A DNA stretch of 64,000 bases. Origin: Nocardioides palaemonis. Its GTDB lineage: Bacteria; Actinomycetota; Actinomycetes; Propionibacteriales; Nocardioidaceae. The DNA lies in assembly GCF_018275325.1 (NCBI RefSeq), contig NZ_JAGVQR010000003.1, positions 372,001 through 436,000 on the forward strand, in the 5' to 3' direction. Below the pieces are notes generated by a model, which did not search any database, was not told the DNA's origin, and saw only the letters and a list, made by a program, of their open reading frames with translations. Position numbers and translations under genes: made by a program. This document shows, piece by piece, positions 34,998 through 44,032 of this stretch. How positions within the stretch are numbered: the stretch's first letter is position 1; each line of letters starts with the position of its first letter.

Positions 34998-35639
34998 ATG
35001 AGGATTCGACGTTCTGCCGTGCTCCGTGCCGCGGGAATCCTGGCGGCCGCCGGCCTCGGCGTGCTCGTGTCGGCGACCCCGTCGGGTGCGCATACCGACT
35101 TCATCGGGGCAGACCCACACGACGGAGCCAACCTCCACGAGCTGCCTCGCGAGGTACGACTGGAGTTCTCCGAGCAGATGGATCCCGGGCTGAGCTCGGT
35201 GAGCGTGCGGGGCGGGGCAGGAACCGGCGTGAATGTCGACGTCGCGACCGGGGAGAAGCCCACCGAGCTGGTGGCGACGCTGCCGGCATCGCTGGCCCCG
35301 GAGAGTGGGACCACCACCGAGTGGACCATCTCGTTCCGCGTCGTGTCCCGCGACGGACATCCCGTGGCCGGCACCACGACCTTCACCCTGCGAACTCCCG
35401 TGTCCGCGACGCAGGACCCTGATCCGTCCGACGAAGAATCCGAATCCTCGTCCACCTCCCCGGACAGCTCGACTTCCGAGCCTGCAGGACAACCCAGCGA
35501 GGCAGGTCAGACCGACCGAGCCCAGCGCGACGACAGGAACCTGTGGCTGCCCCTCACCATCGGTGGCGGCGTGCTGATCATGCTCCTGCTGGCCGTGGCC
35601 ACGACGATGCGACTCGTCGGCCGGGATCGAGAGGCGTGA
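34998..35639 (+). CDS. copC: CopC-domain copper-binding protein, membrane-tethered
   Basis: 213 aa from ATG 34998 (GTG 34986 and 34983 are in-frame alternatives). The signal peptide ends in PSGAH, so the mature protein starts near His, the N-terminal Cu(II) ligand of CopC. The CopC beta-sandwich continues with DPHDGANLHELPREVRLEFSE and ends with FRVVSRDGHPVAGTTTFTL, which holds further ligands. A Ser/Glu/Pro linker and a C-terminal helix follow. It overlaps the CopD-CtaG gene by 4 bp. Confidence 0.9.
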   Translation: MRIRRSAVLRAAGILAAAGLGVLVSATPSGAHTDFIGADPHDGANLHELPREVRLEFSEQMDPGLSSVSVRGGAGTGVNVDVATGEKPTELVATLPASLAPESGTTTEWTISFRVVSRDGHPVAGTTTFTLRTPVSATQDPDPSDEESESSSTSPDSSTSEPAGQPSEAGQTDRAQRDDRNLWLPLTIGGGVLIMLLLAVATTMRLVGRDREA

Positions 35640-37693
35640 GTCGTCCGGCGCGCGCCCAGGGCGTCGCCGTGGCTGTGACGGCACCTGCGCTCATGGTCTT
35701 CACTGCGCTGGTGGCGATCGGCCTGACCGGCGGCCTCAGTCCCCTGGGCATCGAGGGACTGCCAGATCCGGGGGACCTCACGCGCGTGGGGCTGCCCACG
35801 GTGCAGGTGCTGCGCGACCTCGCCGCCATGATCACCGTCGGGGTGCTGGTCATCACCGTGACCTGTGTCGGTCCCGGCACTGGCGTCGAACCGCGGGCCC
35901 TCGGCGCGACCCGCGCGCGATTGGTGGCGTACGCCCAGCTGGGTGCGACCGTCTGGTCGCTGAGCAGCCTGGCCCTGGTCGCGTTCGTCTACTCCGATGC
36001 GTCCGGCACTCCGGTTGGCGCGCCGGGGTTCATGACCGAGGCGGCGTTCTTCGCGCTCGAGTACGAGCTCGGCCAGTACGGGCTGTGGAGCGCCGCCCTG
36101 GCGGCTGCCGTTGCGGTGGGGTGCGTGATCTCTACCCGACTCGGAGGCGCGGGCATCACGACGGTCATGGCGCTGGTGGCGTTGTGGCCCATCGCGCTCA
36201 CGGGACATGCGGCGGGCACCCTCAACCACGACGAGGCCGTCAACCTCCAACTGTTCCACCTCGTCGGCATCAGCGTCTGGCTCGGCGGACTGGTCGGCGT
36301 GATTCTGGTACGACGCCTGGGCGGGGACCTGCTTGTCGCTACGGCCCGTCGGTACTCCACCCTCGCCGGTTGGTGCCTCGTGCTCGTGACCCTGTCGGGG
36401 GTCTACGGCGCGTGGCTCCGGCTGCCGTCGGTCGCCTCCGTGATGTCGCCCTACGGAATCGTTCTCGGACTCAAGCTCCTCGCGGTCCTGGCGTTGGCCG
36501 TCGCCGGCTGGTGGCACCGGCGGCGCACCTTGGGCGCCTTGGCCGCCGGAGCGCCTCGCGCCTTCGCCAGGTTGATCACCGCCGAGATCGCAGTCCTGCT
36601 TGGAGCCGCCGGACTGGGTGTCGCCCTCAGCCGTACCGCACCTCCGGCGGGTCCCGCGACACCGCTCACCAACGCCGAGTCCTTGCTGGGCAGCCCGATG
36701 CCGGCACCGCTCGACGCCGGTCGGTGGATCGGGACCTGGTCGCTGGACACGCTCTTCCTGCCCCTCGCGCTCGCCGGCGCGATCGGATACCTGTGGGGCG
36801 TCGTACGACTGAGGAAGCGCAACGACACGTGGCCCTGGCTGCGGACCGTGTCGTGGTTGATCGGGTGCGCACTGTTCATCTGGGCCACCAACGGCGCCCC
36901 CGGCGTCTACGGACGCGTCCTGTTCAGCATGCACATGGTTCAGCACATGACCATCGCCACCGCGGTCCCGGTGTTCCTGGTCCTGGGGACCCCGATCACT
37001 CTCGCCCTTCGTGTCCTTCGTCGCCGCGAGGACGGCTCGCGCGGCCCCCGCGAGTGGCTGCTGGCCGCGAGCCGCTCCCTGCTCGTGCACGTCCTGGGCC
37101 ATCCTGTGGTCGCGGCCGGCATGTTCGTGGTGAGCATGATCGCCTTCTACTACACCTCCGCCTTCGCGGCTTCCCTCGAGTCGCACACGGGTCACGTCCT
37201 CATGACGTTCCACTTCCTGTTGACCGGCTACCTGTTTGCCGAGGCCGTGGTGGGTTCCGACCCGGCCCTGAGCCGGCCTCCGTTCCCCATGCGGGTCCTG
37301 CTCGTGATGGTGACGTTCGGGTTTCACGCACTGTTCGCTGTCAGCATGATGGCCAGCACGACGGTGTTCGCGGCCGACTGGTTCAGCGCGCTCGGGCGCA
37401 CCTGGGGAAGCTCGCTCCTCGACGACCAGTACGTGGGTGCCCAGATCGGGTGGCTCATGGGCGAATACCCGATCCTCATCATGGCCGCGGCGCTCGTGAC
37501 GAGCTGGGTCAGGGCCGACCAGCGCGAGCGCCGGCGATTCGACCGACGCGAGGCTCGCGACGACGACCGCGAGCTGCAGGCGTACAACGCCTATCTCGGC
37601 CGCCTGCGCGACGCCGGCCTGACACATCGGCCGGCGCCTCCTACGATGGAGCCTCGTAGGTCACGTCGTCCCGAGAAGGAGCACCACGAGTGA
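35636..37693 (+). CDS. CopD-CtaG fusion: copper import and cytochrome oxidase assembly membrane protein
   Basis: 685 aa from GTG 35636, overlapping copC. The N-terminal half is CopD-like (HLVGISVWLGGLVGVIL, LVLVTLSGVYGAWLRL). The C-terminal half is the caa3-type CtaG assembly factor (FSMHMVQHMTIATAVPVFLV, HVLMTFHFLLTGYLF, FHALFAVSMM, with membrane His and Met). About fourteen helices. The fusion is common in actinobacteria and would move copper toward CuB of the oxidase. It is the last gene before IS copy B, which begins 18 bp after the stop. Confidence 0.9.
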   Translation: MSRPARAQGVAVAVTAPALMVFTALVAIGLTGGLSPLGIEGLPDPGDLTRVGLPTVQVLRDLAAMITVGVLVITVTCVGPGTGVEPRALGATRARLVAYAQLGATVWSLSSLALVAFVYSDASGTPVGAPGFMTEAAFFALEYELGQYGLWSAALAAAVAVGCVISTRLGGAGITTVMALVALWPIALTGHAAGTLNHDEAVNLQLFHLVGISVWLGGLVGVILVRRLGGDLLVATARRYSTLAGWCLVLVTLSGVYGAWLRLPSVASVMSPYGIVLGLKLLAVLALAVAGWWHRRRTLGALAAGAPRAFARLITAEIAVLLGAAGLGVALSRTAPPAGPATPLTNAESLLGSPMPAPLDAGRWIGTWSLDTLFLPLALAGAIGYLWGVVRLRKRNDTWPWLRTVSWLIGCALFIWATNGAPGVYGRVLFSMHMVQHMTIATAVPVFLVLGTPITLALRVLRRREDGSRGPREWLLAASRSLLVHVLGHPVVAAGMFVVSMIAFYYTSAFAASLESHTGHVLMTFHFLLTGYLFAEAVVGSDPALSRPPFPMRVLLVMVTFGFHALFAVSMMASTTVFAADWFSALGRTWGSSLLDDQYVGAQIGWLMGEYPILIMAAALVTSWVRADQRERRRFDRREARDDDRELQAYNAYLGRLRDAGLTHRPAPPTMEPRRSRRPEKEHHE

Positions 37694-37710
37694 GGCAGCT
37701 GGGTCAGCTA

Positions 37711-38684
37711 GGGCGTGTCTCCCAAGTCCGGGCTGGTAGGGCTGTTTTGATGCGGTCATGTCTCGCGAACGGGTCCTGACCGACGCTCAGTGGGAGCGGA
37801 TCGCGCCGTTCATGCCGTCGACGGACGGCGTGAAGTCCCGGCCCTTCCGCGACCACCGCCAGGTCGTCGAGGGCGTGATCTACCGCTTCCGCACCGGCAT
37901 CGCATGGCGCGATCTCCCGTCATCCTTCGGGCCATGGCAAACGGTGTGGAAGCGCCACCACCGCTTCTCCACCGACGGCACATGGGACAAGATCCACGCC
38001 CGCCTCCTCGCCGAGGCAGACGCCGCAGGCGACATCGACTGGATGGTCAGCGTGGACTCCACCATCAACCGCGCCCACCAGCACGCCACCACCCTGCGCC
38101 GCGTCGAGGAGCCCGCCGGCCGCCGCGCCAAGCACGACACAGGGGGCTGATTCGAACTACAAGAATCCGCGGGAAGAACCACCCGATCACGCCCTGGGCC
38201 GTTCTCGCGGAGGCTTGTCGACGAAGATCCATCAACTCGTCGACGGCCGCGGACGACCACTCGTGGTCAACCTGACGCCCGGCCAAGCCGGCGACTCGCC
38301 AATGCTGAAACCGATGCTGGCACAGCTCGCGATCAAGCGCCTCGGACCAGGCCGTCCCCGGACCCGCCCCGATGCACTGCTGGGCGACAAGGCGTACTCC
38401 TCCCGCGCGATCCGGACCGAGCTCCGCACCCGCGGGATCAAAGCCGTGATCCCGCAGCCCTCCGATCAGATCCGGCACCGCAAGAACCGCGGATCCGCGG
38501 GCGGCAGGCCTCCAGGCTTCGACGCCAAGACCTACAAGGGACGCAACGTCATCGAACGGTCCTTCAACGACCACAAGCAATGGCGCGGGATCGCCACCCG
38601 CTACGACAAGCTCGCAACCGTCTACCGAGGAGCGGTCGTCCTACGAGCCATCACCATCTGGCTCGCGACTTAAGAGACACGCCC
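37711..38684 (+). mobile_element. IS5 family (IS427-type) insertion sequence, copy B
   Basis: Same 974-bp element as at 444-1417, same orientation, with TA on both flanks (37709-37710, 38685-38686). It lies exactly between the metal/cytochrome cargo and the conjugation module. The two copies bracket 36.3 kb that includes the junction between the two integrative elements, so recombination between them could delete or circularise that stretch. Confidence 0.93.
37758..38673 (+). CDS. IS5/IS427 family transposase (two frames, -1 frameshift)
   Basis: Second copy of the transposase: frame one 37758-38150, frame two in the -1 frame to 38673, joined at the G5 run at 38142-38146. All translated frames match the first copy. 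The DDE residues are intact, so both copies should be active. Confidence 0.92.
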
Positions 38685-38751
38685 TAAACGCTGCCGTTAT
38701 GAACTGGTCCCGCATCGCTTCGTGCGACGCGCACTGGCGTACCTCGGGTGT

Positions 38752-39039
38752 ATGACTGCTCCCACTTCAGCTCGTGCTACCCATCCCGACTTCCAGGCCG
38801 TCGGGGGTTCTGACCAGCTGGGCTCGATCGTCGGAGCGCTACTTACCTATGGCCTCATCTGCGGCGTGCTGGTGACTGTGATCTCCGCGGCAACCTGGGC
38901 GGTCGCATCGAGTGCAGGTCACTGGCAGACAGCCCAGAAGGCAAAAGCGGGACTCGCTGTCGCGATTGTTGGGGCCACCCTGACGGGAAGCGCGCTCGGG
39001 TTGACGAACTGGCTGCTGGACGTGGGCGCCCACCTTTAG
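38752..39039 (+). CDS. DUF6112-like small conjugation protein (pilin-like)
   Basis: 95 aa from ATG 38752. Two helices (about 22-46 and 65-88) separated by a short basic loop (WQTAQKAKAG), the layout of VirB2/TrbC-type pilins. A paralogue follows 7 bp downstream. Small tandem genes like these open many actinobacterial ICE transfer operons. Assigned by context and topology. Confidence 0.65.
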   Translation: MTAPTSARATHPDFQAVGGSDQLGSIVGALLTYGLICGVLVTVISAATWAVASSAGHWQTAQKAKAGLAVAIVGATLTGSALGLTNWLLDVGAHL

Positions 39040-39046
39040 GACGACC

Positions 39047-39373
39047 GTGTCCCGACGTCCTTGGAGCAGCCTCATGCACCTCCCCGCCTCGGCCTTGCCG
39101 CTGGACATCTCGATCAGCCCGAACTCCAACGGCCTTCCCGGCATCGAGGAGCTGCGCAAGATCGTGGGCGCGTCGATGACGGTCGGCTTGATCCTCGCCG
39201 TCCTCGCTCTCATCGTCGCCGCGATCGTGTGGGCGCTCGGGTCGAACTCGTCGAACCCGCATCTGGCCGGCCGCGGCAAGCTGGGCGTGCTTGTCGCGCT
39301 CGGCGCTGCCATCGCCTGCGGGGCGTCGGTGACGCTCGTGAACTTCTTCTGGAATGTCGGCCAGAGGGTCTGA
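39047..39373 (+). CDS. DUF6112-like small conjugation protein, second copy
   Basis: 108 aa from GTG 39047 (ATG 39074 also possible). The same two-helix plan as the preceding protein (TVGLILAVLALIVAAIVWAL and GVLVALGAAIACGASVTLV) and a related C-terminus (VNFFWNVG versus TNWLLDVG). Probable pilin-like subunit or inner-membrane component. Confidence 0.7.
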   Translation: MSRRPWSSLMHLPASALPLDISISPNSNGLPGIEELRKIVGASMTVGLILAVLALIVAAIVWALGSNSSNPHLAGRGKLGVLVALGAAIACGASVTLVNFFWNVGQRV

Positions 39374-39383
39374 GGGGCTAGCG

Positions 39384-40757
39384 ATGGGAGTGTGCGACGT
39401 CCCCGTCATCCGCAACGTGTGCAACGTCGCCGGCGACGCGGCCGGCACCATCGTCACCGCCCCGTTCGACTGGCTCGCCGAGAGCATCGGCAACGCAGCG
39501 GAGTGGATGTTCACCTCAGTGTGGGCCGTCATCGACTCCACCACGTACGTGGACGTGTCCAGCGGCGAGTACGCGGACGTCTACAACATCATGTTCGGCA
39601 TCGCGATCTTCATGATGCTCGCGTTCTTCCTCCTTCAGGTGATGGGCGGCATGGTTCGCCGCGAGCCGGCCGCGCTCTCGCGTGCCGTCGTGGGCTTGGC
39701 GAAGTCGGTTCTCGGGTCTTTCGTGGTGCTCACCCTGCTCGCCACAGCCCTGCAGGTCACGGACCTCCTCTGCGTCGGGATCGTTCGCGCTGCAGGCACG
39801 AACATGGACGAGATGGGCGGAAGGATCGCAGTCCTCGCGAGCGGGCTCGCCGCCATCCAGGTCGCGGCGCCAGGAGCAGGATCGATCCTCACGATCTTCC
39901 TCGCCAGCCTTGCCATCATGGGCGCCCTCATCGTGTGGTTCAGCCTGCTGATCCGCAAGGCCCTACTGCTCATCGCGATCGTGTTCGCACCGATCGCCCT
40001 TGCGGGCGCGAGCTGGGACCACACCCGCTCCTGGGTCTCGCGGTGGGCGTCCTTCGTGATCGCGATGATCCTGTCCAAGGTCGTGCTCGTGGTGATCTTC
40101 CTGCTCGCGACCGCGGAGGTCTCTGCGCCGATTGAGGCCGACTTGGAGTCGGTGAGCCAGCCCATCGCGGGCGTGGTGCTGATGCTGCTCGCGGGCTTCG
40201 CGCCCTACATCACCTATAAGGCGATCGCGTTCATGGGCTTCGACATGTACCACGCGATGTCGGCCGAGCAGGAGGCCAAGTCGGCGCTGAGCCGCCCGGC
40301 ACGCGTGCCGGCCATGCCGTCGCTCGGGCGTGCGGGTGCCGGCCCGGCGTCGATCCTCACCGGCGGTGGCGGTAGTGGTGGCGGTACTGGTGGCGGGGGT
40401 GCGCAGGGCGGTCTGGGAGGTCAGAGCGTCGCTCCCTCGGCGGTTGGCGGCCCCGGCGGATCGTCTGGTGGATCGCCTAGTGCGGCTGCGGTCGGGTCGG
40501 TGGGTGGGGTGGCCGGGAGCGGCTCGGCCGAAGCTGCTGGCGCCGGGACCGGAGGTGGCGCAGCCGGCGGTGGCGCGGCCGGCGGTACCGCCGTGCTGGC
40601 GAAGGAGACGGCCACCGCCGGTCCGCGTCTCGGTGGGTACGTCGCAGCGGCCGCGGCACGAGCGGCCTCGGCCGGTGAAGGGTCGTCGCCATCGGCACCG
40701 CCGCACGTCGCGGACACGACCCTGGCGGACGATCCGGACGGACGGTCCCGCAAGTGA
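39384..40757 (+). CDS. TrbL/VirB6-like conjugal transfer membrane protein
   Basis: 457 aa from ATG 39384. About six helices in residues 60-300, including the VirB6/TrbL-type stretch WFSLLIRKALLLIAIVFAPIA. A long Gly/Ala/Ser low-complexity tail (residues 325-430) follows. VirB6-class proteins form the inner-membrane channel of type IV secretion systems. It overlaps the SCO6880 gene by 4 bp. Confidence 0.82.
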   Translation: MGVCDVPVIRNVCNVAGDAAGTIVTAPFDWLAESIGNAAEWMFTSVWAVIDSTTYVDVSSGEYADVYNIMFGIAIFMMLAFFLLQVMGGMVRREPAALSRAVVGLAKSVLGSFVVLTLLATALQVTDLLCVGIVRAAGTNMDEMGGRIAVLASGLAAIQVAAPGAGSILTIFLASLAIMGALIVWFSLLIRKALLLIAIVFAPIALAGASWDHTRSWVSRWASFVIAMILSKVVLVVIFLLATAEVSAPIEADLESVSQPIAGVVLMLLAGFAPYITYKAIAFMGFDMYHAMSAEQEAKSALSRPARVPAMPSLGRAGAGPASILTGGGGSGGGTGGGGAQGGLGGQSVAPSAVGGPGGSSGGSPSAAAVGSVGGVAGSGSAEAAGAGTGGGAAGGGAAGGTAVLAKETATAGPRLGGYVAAAAARAASAGEGSSPSAPPHVADTTLADDPDGRSRK

Positions 40758-42223
40758 GCGTCCCCGTTCCTCGCGCGTCCGAGTCGGCGCTGACTCCGGT
40801 CAAGTTCTCACGCTTGGCGCGGCGCGGAGTCCTGTTGGGGCTCTCCGCGATGCAGCTGGCACTGGTCGGGACTGCGGCGGGGTGCCTGCTGGTGGGGTTG
40901 TATCTCGGAGCGGTCGTTCTCGCGGTGCCACCGATCGTGGTCTGCTTGGTGGGCGCGTTCGTCCCGGTCGGGGGCCGGGCGCTTGTGGAGTGGGCGCCGA
41001 TCGGTGTGGTGTGGGTGTGGCGCTCGGCCGGCGACCAGCTGGTCTATCGCTGCCGGATCCTGAAGCCGCGCCCGGCCGGCACTCTGGCGCTGCCGGGCGA
41101 CGCAGCCCGGCTGCGTCAGTGGGTCGACCCCGAGACCGGGGCGGTCATGGTCCACGACCCGCACGCCGCGACCCTCACCGCGATCGTGGCCGTCACCCAC
41201 CCGGCGTTCGTGCTACTCGACCCCGCCGAGCAGGAACGTCGAGTCGTCACCTGGGGACGCGTGCTGGCGACCGCGTGCCGCTCGGGGAGGCTCGCGTCCC
41301 TGCAGGTGATGGAGAGGACCCTCCCCGACTCCGGGAAGGGTCTGGCGGACTGGTGGGACCGCAACGGCGACCGCACCGGCGACCGCGGTAGCTCTTGGGC
41401 CTCACACACATACGCCGACCTGGTCGACCGCGCCGGCCCAGCCGGGGAGCGGCACGCCAGCACCATCTCGATCTCCGTTGACCTCAAGTCGTCCGGCAAG
41501 GCGATCCGCGCGGCGGGTGGCGGGATGCGTGGCTCGGCGGCGATCCTGCGTCAGCAGATGGCGACCATCACGGCCGCACTCCAGGCAGCAGACCTGTCCC
41601 CCGGCGGCTGGCTCGGACCCGGTGACCTGGCCGTGGTGCTGCGCTCGGCCTACGACCCGGCCGTCGCCGGCGCCCTCGAACGGCAAGGTGACGTCGGGCG
41701 CGACCTCGCCCACGCAGGTCCCGTCGCCGTCGCCGAGTCGTGGGGAAGCCTCCGCAGCGATTCGGCTCACCACTGCGTTCTGTGGATCAGCGAATGGCCA
41801 CGCTCGCTCGTCTACCCGGGATTCCTGGCACCCGTCCTGCTGTCCTCCGGGGTACGGCGCACCTTCACCCTGCTCTACACCCCGATGCGCACCGACCGCG
41901 CCGCCCGCGACATCCGCAAAAAGAAGACCGAATACATCTCCGACGCAGCACAGCGCCAAAAGATCGGCCAGATCGAGGACGCCCAGCAAGCCGCCGAACT
42001 CAACGACGTGCTCCAGCAGGAAGCCGACCTCACCGCCGGCCACGGAGTGCTCCGCGTCACCGGACTCATCTCCATCAGCGCCAGCACCACCGACGAGCTC
42101 GAGCAAGCCGTCGCCGTCATCGAGCAGGCTGCAATCCAGGCCTCCTGCGAAACCCGTCGCCTCTACGGACAGCAAGCTCAGGCATTCACCCTCGCTGCCC
42201 TCCCCCTGGCACGCCCCCTGTGA
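40754..42223 (+). CDS. SCO6880 family conjugation-associated protein
   Basis: 489 aa from GTG 40754. The N-terminus has two close helices (about 28-75, PrgI/VirB3-like), then a soluble VirB4 N-terminal-like part. It lacks Walker motifs, so ATPase function is left to the next gene. Order TrbL - SCO6880 - VirB4 - VirD4 is characteristic of actinobacterial conjugative elements. Probably the VirB3/VirB4-N portion of the machine; exact role unknown. Confidence 0.8.
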   Translation: MSVPVPRASESALTPVKFSRLARRGVLLGLSAMQLALVGTAAGCLLVGLYLGAVVLAVPPIVVCLVGAFVPVGGRALVEWAPIGVVWVWRSAGDQLVYRCRILKPRPAGTLALPGDAARLRQWVDPETGAVMVHDPHAATLTAIVAVTHPAFVLLDPAEQERRVVTWGRVLATACRSGRLASLQVMERTLPDSGKGLADWWDRNGDRTGDRGSSWASHTYADLVDRAGPAGERHASTISISVDLKSSGKAIRAAGGGMRGSAAILRQQMATITAALQAADLSPGGWLGPGDLAVVLRSAYDPAVAGALERQGDVGRDLAHAGPVAVAESWGSLRSDSAHHCVLWISEWPRSLVYPGFLAPVLLSSGVRRTFTLLYTPMRTDRAARDIRKKKTEYISDAAQRQKIGQIEDAQQAAELNDVLQQEADLTAGHGVLRVTGLISISASTTDELEQAVAVIEQAAIQASCETRRLYGQQAQAFTLAALPLARPL

Positions 42224-42334
42224 CCCCGTCGCCTCTGTCCACATCGCTTCTGCCCACATCGCTTCTGTGACCCGGCCGGCACACCTGACTGGCACAACGT
42301 GACAGCGACCATCGCTCTTGACCGGGAGGTCTCG

Positions 42335-44032
42335 ATGTCCCGCAACAGCCAGCATCTCCCCGACAACACCCGCTCGACGTCAACGCTGGCATCGGCCCCG
42401 AGCGATCCGCGTCGTGGCGACCGCCTGCACGTATCGGTCCTGGTCTCGCCCGAAGGAGAGCGACGATCCACCCGCAAGGGACGCAAGGCGGCCGCCGCCG
42501 CCCTCGTGACGCTCGACCGTGACTCGCGACGATTCGACCGTCGCACCCGGGCCGACCAGCTCACCGCCGAGCGCAAGCAGACCGTCATCCTCCCGAGGGC
42601 AGGCGAGGCCAGAGCTGCCGCGCTCCGCATGCCGGGCCGGCTGCGACTCCCCCGCCACCAGGACACCTCCGCCATACTCGCCGGCGCCTACCCCTTCCTC
42701 GCCGAAGGAGGGCTCGGGAGCGAGGGCATCTTCGTCGGACAGGACCTCTACTCCGGCAGCTCGTTCGTCTACGACCCGTGGATCCTCTACGCGCGCGGGC
42801 TGATCACCGCTCCCAACGTCGTCCTGGCCGGGATCGTCGGGTCCGGCAAGTCGTCGCTGGCCAAGAGCATCTACACCCGGTCGCTGCCGTTCGGGCGCCG
42901 CGTCTACGTGCCCGGCGACCCCAAGGGCGAACACACCGCCGTCGCAGAAGCCGTCGGCGGCCGCGCCATCGCACTCGGTCACGGCATGCCGAACCGGCTC
43001 AACCCCCTCGACGAAGGACACCGCCCCTCGGGGATAGACGACGACCAGTGGGCCAGCCAAGTCGCTTCACGACGACGCGACCTGATCGGCGCCCTCGCCG
43101 AGACCGTCCTCGACCGGCGCCTGAGCCCCCTCGAGCACACAGCCGTGGACATCGCGATCGACCACACCGTCCACGGCACCGACGTCCCCACCCTCCCCGC
43201 AGTGGTCGACCACCTCCTCTCCCCCAACCGCTCCAAGGCGGGCGACGACCACCACGGCCACAGCGACCACAGCGACCAGCTGGCAGAAGATGGGCGACTC
43301 GTCGGCCATGCGCTACGTCGTCTGGTGGCAGGCGACCTCGCCGGCCTGTTCGACGGCCCGTCGACGATCCGGTTCGACCCGACGCTGCCGATGATCTCCC
43401 TCGACCTGTCCCGCGTCGCCGAGAACGCCACCCTCACGTCGGTGCTGATGACGTGCGCGTCCGCGTGGATGGAATCCGCGCTGCAGGACCCTGCCGGCGG
43501 GCAGCGGTGGGTGATCTACGACGAGGCGTGGCGGCTGATGTCGCACCCCGCGCTCCTGCGCCGAATGGACGCCCAGTGGCGCATGGCCCGGCACTACGGC
43601 ATCGCGAACATGCTGATCTTCCACAAGCTCACCGACCTCGACAACGTCGGCGATCAGGGTTCCGCGATGCGCGCCCTCGCGTCCTCGCTGCTCGCGAACG
43701 CCGAGACTCGCATCGTCTACCGCCAGGAATCCGACCAGCTCGGCGCCACTTCGGCGGCGCTCGGACTCACCGGCACCGAGCAATCCCTCATCCCCACCCT
43801 CGGCACCGGCCAAGGACTGTGGCGGATCAAGCACCGCTCGTTCGTCGTGCAGCACCAGATGCATCCCGACGAGCAGGTCCTCTTCGACACCACCGCCCGC
43901 ATGATCGGAGGACAACCCCATGACCACACGCACCCACTCCCGCACCCACTCCCGAATCGCGCGCGACGCCCGCCTCGAACAAGTACAGAACGACCTCACC
44001 AACGCGGTGTCGGCACTGGTGACCGGCGATGA
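42335..44032 (+). CDS. VirB4/TraC-type conjugation ATPase
   Basis: 565 aa from ATG 42335, chosen for GGGAGG just upstream (GTG 42299 is an alternative). Walker A GIVGSGKSS (166-173), Walker B WVIYDEAW, and the FHKLTDLDNVGDQG arm and arginine-containing region typical of VirB4 C-domains. It powers pilus and channel assembly. The last 37 codons overlap ArdC in another frame by 113 bp. Confidence 0.88.
   Translation: MSRNSQHLPDNTRSTSTLASAPSDPRRGDRLHVSVLVSPEGERRSTRKGRKAAAAALVTLDRDSRRFDRRTRADQLTAERKQTVILPRAGEARAAALRMPGRLRLPRHQDTSAILAGAYPFLAEGGLGSEGIFVGQDLYSGSSFVYDPWILYARGLITAPNVVLAGIVGSGKSSLAKSIYTRSLPFGRRVYVPGDPKGEHTAVAEAVGGRAIALGHGMPNRLNPLDEGHRPSGIDDDQWASQVASRRRDLIGALAETVLDRRLSPLEHTAVDIAIDHTVHGTDVPTLPAVVDHLLSPNRSKAGDDHHGHSDHSDQLAEDGRLVGHALRRLVAGDLAGLFDGPSTIRFDPTLPMISLDLSRVAENATLTSVLMTCASAWMESALQDPAGGQRWVIYDEAWRLMSHPALLRRMDAQWRMARHYGIANMLIFHKLTDLDNVGDQGSAMRALASSLLANAETRIVYRQESDQLGATSAALGLTGTEQSLIPTLGTGQGLWRIKHRSFVVQHQMHPDEQVLFDTTARMIGGQPHDHTHPLPHPLPNRARRPPRTSTERPHQRGVGTGDRR

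Noticed and set aside
444..38684. Composite transposon made of the two IS copies
   Set aside because: The bracketed DNA contains the junction of two tRNA-targeted elements, so it cannot have arrived as one transposon; the flanks are only TA and give no unit duplication.
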